NCBI GenBank assembly: GCA_018713105.1
Contig: DVFT01000157.1
Coordinates: 1 to 34,062, forward strand
Length of the DNA stretch: 34,062 nt
Origin: Candidatus Limivivens merdigallinarum
Lineage (GTDB): Bacteria; Bacillota; Clostridia; Lachnospirales; Lachnospiraceae
Direction: 5' to 3'
The translations under genes were made by a program, and so were the position numbers. The notes under the pieces were generated by a model. It ran no database searches, was not told the origin of the DNA, and saw nothing but the letters and a program-made list of their open reading frames with translations. Shown here piece after piece: positions 31,917 to 34,062 of the stretch; position 1 is the first letter of the stretch; every line of letters starts with the position of its first letter.

Positions 31917-31924
31917 ATAGTATG
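31917..31924 (-). promoter_or_regulatory. Sigma-E-like -10 before the cotJ operon
   Basis: On the minus strand CATACTAT matches the sigma-E -10 (CATACANT) at seven of eight bases, 33 bases before the ATG. No good -35 lies 13-15 bases upstream. cotJ is sigma-E dependent in Bacillus, so the placement fits. Confidence 0.35.
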
Positions 31925-31967
31925 TGCGAAAAATGTCTGCTTTTGATAGGGAGTTTTTTCATATTTT

Positions 31968-32699
31968 TCAGGACAGCAGAATCTCTGTCATTTTTTCCGG
32001 ATCCATCTCCTCCAGCAGATAATCTGCATTGGGTGCGTCTTCCTCCGGAGAAAGATTGGAATGGACATACAGCGCAGCCAGACCGGCTTCTTTGGCACCT
32101 TCTATGTCACAGATTCCATCGTTTCCGATCATAATCGCCTGCTCGCGGCAGATTCCATAAGTTTCCAGAAGCTTTTCAAAAAAGCGGATATCCGGCTTCT
32201 TCACTCCATGCTCTGAGGAAATGAAAATACCGTCAAAATAGTTTGCAATGTTCAGAGCCCGCATCTCATATTCTGTAAAAATTTTCTGCGCATTGGACAG
32301 AAGATACATCTTTTTCCCATGCTTTTTCAAGGTTTCCAGCATTTTCCTTGTGCCTTCATACAAGCGCAGGTACTCCGTGGAAAGAATCCTGAACAGCTGA
32401 CCGGTGTAAACGGCATGTTCAAGGGGAAGAGTAACGCCCTTTTTCCGGTACAGCTCCTCAAACACACGCTCAATCTCGATCTCCGGAAACGCCTCGTGGG
32501 AATCCTGGCGGAGCTTCGGATGCCCTGCCTCCATCTCCTGCACCGTCTGGAGAAATGCCTGGTGCAATTCTTCCCCTTGATAGCATGCACCATAGTAGCC
32601 ATAAAACAATGCCAGCTTCTCCCAAAGTTCTGTTCCCGATTCCTCCGTACGGATATCCACCAGGGTTCCATAGAGGTCAAAAATACAGGTTTCGTACAT
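31968..32699 (-). CDS. HAD superfamily hydrolase (YjjG-like, subfamily IA)
   Basis: Cytoplasmic phosphatase of 243 residues. Motif I is IFDLYGTLVD, with the nucleophile Asp and the Tyr typical of this branch. Motif II is LLSNAQ, motif III the Lys in VKKPDIRFF, and motif IV MIGNDGICDIEGAKEAG. A helical cap lies between about 20 and 95. The ATG at 32699 puts motif I in the first ten residues, as usual. It begins 28 bases after the dehydrogenase stop and is probably co-transcribed with it. Substrate unknown; relatives use nucleotides or sugar phosphates. Confidence 0.88.
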   Translation of the reverse strand: MYETCIFDLYGTLVDIRTEESGTELWEKLALFYGYYGACYQGEELHQAFLQTVQEMEAGHPKLRQDSHEAFPEIEIERVFEELYRKKGVTLPLEHAVYTGQLFRILSTEYLRLYEGTRKMLETLKKHGKKMYLLSNAQKIFTEYEMRALNIANYFDGIFISSEHGVKKPDIRFFEKLLETYGICREQAIMIGNDGICDIEGAKEAGLAALYVHSNLSPEEDAPNADYLLEEMDPEKMTEILLS

Positions 32700-32727
32700 G
32701 AAGTCTTTCCCTTTCCTTTGTATCAAA

Positions 32728-33477
32728 TTACGCTCTGCAAGCTCCGTCCACAGAAAGGATCTCCCCTGTCACATAGGATGCCATATCGCTTGCCAGAAAT
32801 ACAAACGCATCCGCCACTTCCTTGGGCTCTCCAGGTCTTCCCATAGGAATTTTGGCAGAGATGGCATCTACCATGTGCTGAGGCAGGGCGCTTACCATAT
32901 CCGTTTTCGTCACGCCCGGAGCCACCGCATTTACACGGATATGATCCTTCGCCAACTCCCGGGACAGAGAGATGGTCAGCCCGTTGACCGCGAACTTGCT
33001 AGTTGGATAGCCCACACCACTTGGCTGTCCGCTGATGCTCACCATGGAGCTGGTATTCAGGATCACACCTCCGCCCTGTTCTTTCATGATCTTTGCCGTA
33101 GGCAGGATCGTGTAAAACATGGCGCTTACATTCAATTTCATAATTTTGTCAAAATCCTCTGCCGTATACTGATACAGCGGGGTGCTCTGGCTGATTCCAG
33201 CGTTATTGACCAAAATATCGATCCTTCCATACTGCGCCTTCACTTCAGCGATTGCCGCTTCCACTTCCGCCGCATCGGTAAGGTTGGGATACATCCCGCT
33301 TACCTCCGACTCTCCATAGTTCTGTCTTAATTCTCCTACTGCTTTCTCCACAGTCTCTTTTCTGGATCCCCAGAGCACAACCTTTGCCCCGTTTTCCAGA
33401 TATTTCTCAACAACTGCCCGACCGATTCCTCTGGTACCGCCGGTCACGACGGCTACTTTTCCCTGTAACAACATCAT
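32728..33477 (-). CDS. Short-chain dehydrogenase, FabG/BaiA-like
   Basis: NAD(P)-dependent reductase of 249 residues with a complete SDR core. The glycine motif is TGGTRGIG (12-19), the structural NNAG is at 91-94 and the active site is Asn115, Ser144, Tyr157 and Lys161 (GVGYPTSKFA). The C-terminal VTGEILSVDGA is standard. The opening (KVAVVTGGTRGIG, ENGAKV, EVSGMYPNLT) and the PTSK context look more like BaiA 3-alpha-hydroxysteroid dehydrogenase than FabG, by memory only. No other fatty acid or bile acid genes are near. An extended -10 promoter precedes it, and AAGGAGG lies before the ATG. Confidence 0.85.
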   Translation of the reverse strand: MMLLQGKVAVVTGGTRGIGRAVVEKYLENGAKVVLWGSRKETVEKAVGELRQNYGESEVSGMYPNLTDAAEVEAAIAEVKAQYGRIDILVNNAGISQSTPLYQYTAEDFDKIMKLNVSAMFYTILPTAKIMKEQGGGVILNTSSMVSISGQPSGVGYPTSKFAVNGLTISLSRELAKDHIRVNAVAPGVTKTDMVSALPQHMVDAISAKIPMGRPGEPKEVADAFVFLASDMASYVTGEILSVDGACRA

Positions 33478-33503
33478 AAAACCTCCTTGCTTTGATAGAA
33501 ACC

Positions 33504-33512
33504 ATTATACCA
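33504..33512 (-). promoter_or_regulatory. Extended -10 promoter for the dehydrogenase-HAD unit
   Basis: On the minus strand TGGTATAAT is a perfect -10 with the TGn extension, 27 bases before the dehydrogenase start. No strong -35 is found 17 bases upstream. Confidence 0.6.
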
Positions 33513-33548
33513 CAGTTTCAATTTCAAACATAGCTGAAAATCTATAAA

Positions 33549-34062
33549 TCATTCCTCATCCGGAGCCTGACCGTCATGGGGCAGCCATTTGCACTCTGTC
33601 AGTTCCATCTCTGTAAATACCGCTTTAAAGGAAGAATCTTCCGGGCTGCAGGCATAGATTCCAAAGGGGATTTTTTCTTTTGCATGGAACATATGGCAGA
33701 TACGCATCTGCTTAAAATAAATCCCATCCACGGAATTCTCCACACAGAAATCATCTTCCCTGCGGCTGAACCGGAACCACATTGTTTTCATGGAAGCATC
33801 CACATCTACGGATGCCCAATCGGAGTATCCTTGATTGGTTACCACGGAGCCCAGACGCTGGATCTGTTCATTTTCATACTCCACGGATGCTTTGATCCAG
33901 TTCTCACTGTCCAGGTACATAATAATCCCGCACTGGTCAAACCGATGCTTGGACTCGAATTCTGTTTTTACCACAAAGGAAAAATAACGTTCCTCTGTGG
34001 TCATCTGAAGAAGCGGGGCATTGTCATTGCGGAAGTGATAGTACGTTCTCTGCCACAGATCC
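33549..34062 (-). CDS. DUF1349 protein (concanavalin-like fold), 5' end outside window
   Basis: The frame stays open to the right edge, so the ATG at 34004 is internal. The 19 codons beyond it read DLWQRTYYHFRNDNAPLLQ, the usual N-terminal part of DUF1349. About 170 residues are seen; families run near 190-200, so little is missing. The rest matches the family (SKHRFDQCGIIMYLDSENWIKASVEYENE, LGSVVTNQGYSDWA, WFRFSRREDDFCVENSVDG). DUF1349 proteins have a jelly-roll fold and may bind carbohydrate; no enzyme activity is established. Confidence 0.88.
   Translation of the reverse strand, partial: DLWQRTYYHFRNDNAPLLQMTTEERYFSFVVKTEFESKHRFDQCGIIMYLDSENWIKASVEYENEQIQRLGSVVTNQGYSDWASVDVDASMKTMWFRFSRREDDFCVENSVDGIYFKQMRICHMFHAKEKIPFGIYACSPEDSSFKAVFTEMELTECKWLPHDGQAPDEE

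Noticed and set aside
1-34062. CRISPR arrays, tRNA or rRNA genes, transposases, prophage genes
   Set aside because: No regularly spaced repeats, cloverleaf-like sequences or matching protein motifs were seen on either strand.

Overview
The window reads as chromosomal DNA of a spore-forming, low-to-mid GC Firmicute, most likely a gut member of the Lachnospiraceae (Clostridia). The reasons are sporulation genes with no outer-membrane or respiratory genes (yqfC, yqfD, a spoVB-like flippase, cotJ genes, pdaA), strong AAGGAGG ribosome binding sites, occasional TTG starts, and the gene order proB-DUF896-5-FCL-proA. All but two genes lie on the minus strand. The genus call is inference; no rRNA or other marker gene is present.

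Region by region. 1-2065 (+): a glycogen debranching enzyme cut by the left edge. 2099-7861 (-): a peptide-type ABC exporter and two-component locus that looks partly decayed. It holds a histidine kinase, two MacB-like ATPases, one complete FtsX-type permease, a second permease reduced to about 204 residues, and a 30-residue scar of the response regulator. 8013-11452 (-): proB, DUF896, 5-formyltetrahydrofolate cyclo-ligase, proA and signal peptidase I as one operon, preceded by a BofC-like membrane protein. 11993-18749 (-): yqfC-yqfD with a sigma-E-like promoter, then phoH-ybeY-DUF3048-spoVB-like-pyridoxamine kinase. 18815-21697 (-): a response regulator, kinase and secreted acidic-repeat protein. 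21767-24064 (-): a cysteine-cluster protein, a duplicated-domain membrane protein and a small protein. 24196-25014 (+): a PdaA-type spore cortex deacetylase. 25229-27365 (-): a Nif11-like small protein, a histidine phosphatase and an iron-sulfur aldo/keto reductase, ending at a compound palindromic repeat. 27551-30638 (-): a lone FeoA, a HelD-like ATPase and a DUF3784 protein. 30785-31884 (-): cotJC and a fused cotJA-cotJB. 31968-34062 (-): a HAD phosphatase, a BaiA/FabG-like short-chain dehydrogenase and a DUF1349 protein cut by the right edge.

How it works together. Several units serve sporulation: yqfCD, the spoVB-like gene, pdaA and cotJ. Three places carry sequences resembling sigma-E promoters. 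The proline operon is ordinary metabolism with signal peptidase attached. The most unusual part is the ABC/two-component locus. Its response regulator has lost nearly everything between the first ten residues and the last twenty, yet stays in frame and overlaps the kinase start by ATGA. The nearby second permease lacks its extracellular domain and second half, and its reading frame runs across the terminator of the opposing glgX-like gene. I saw no tRNA, rRNA, CRISPR array, transposase, prophage or toxin-antitoxin module. No gene-free stretch exceeds 300 bases.
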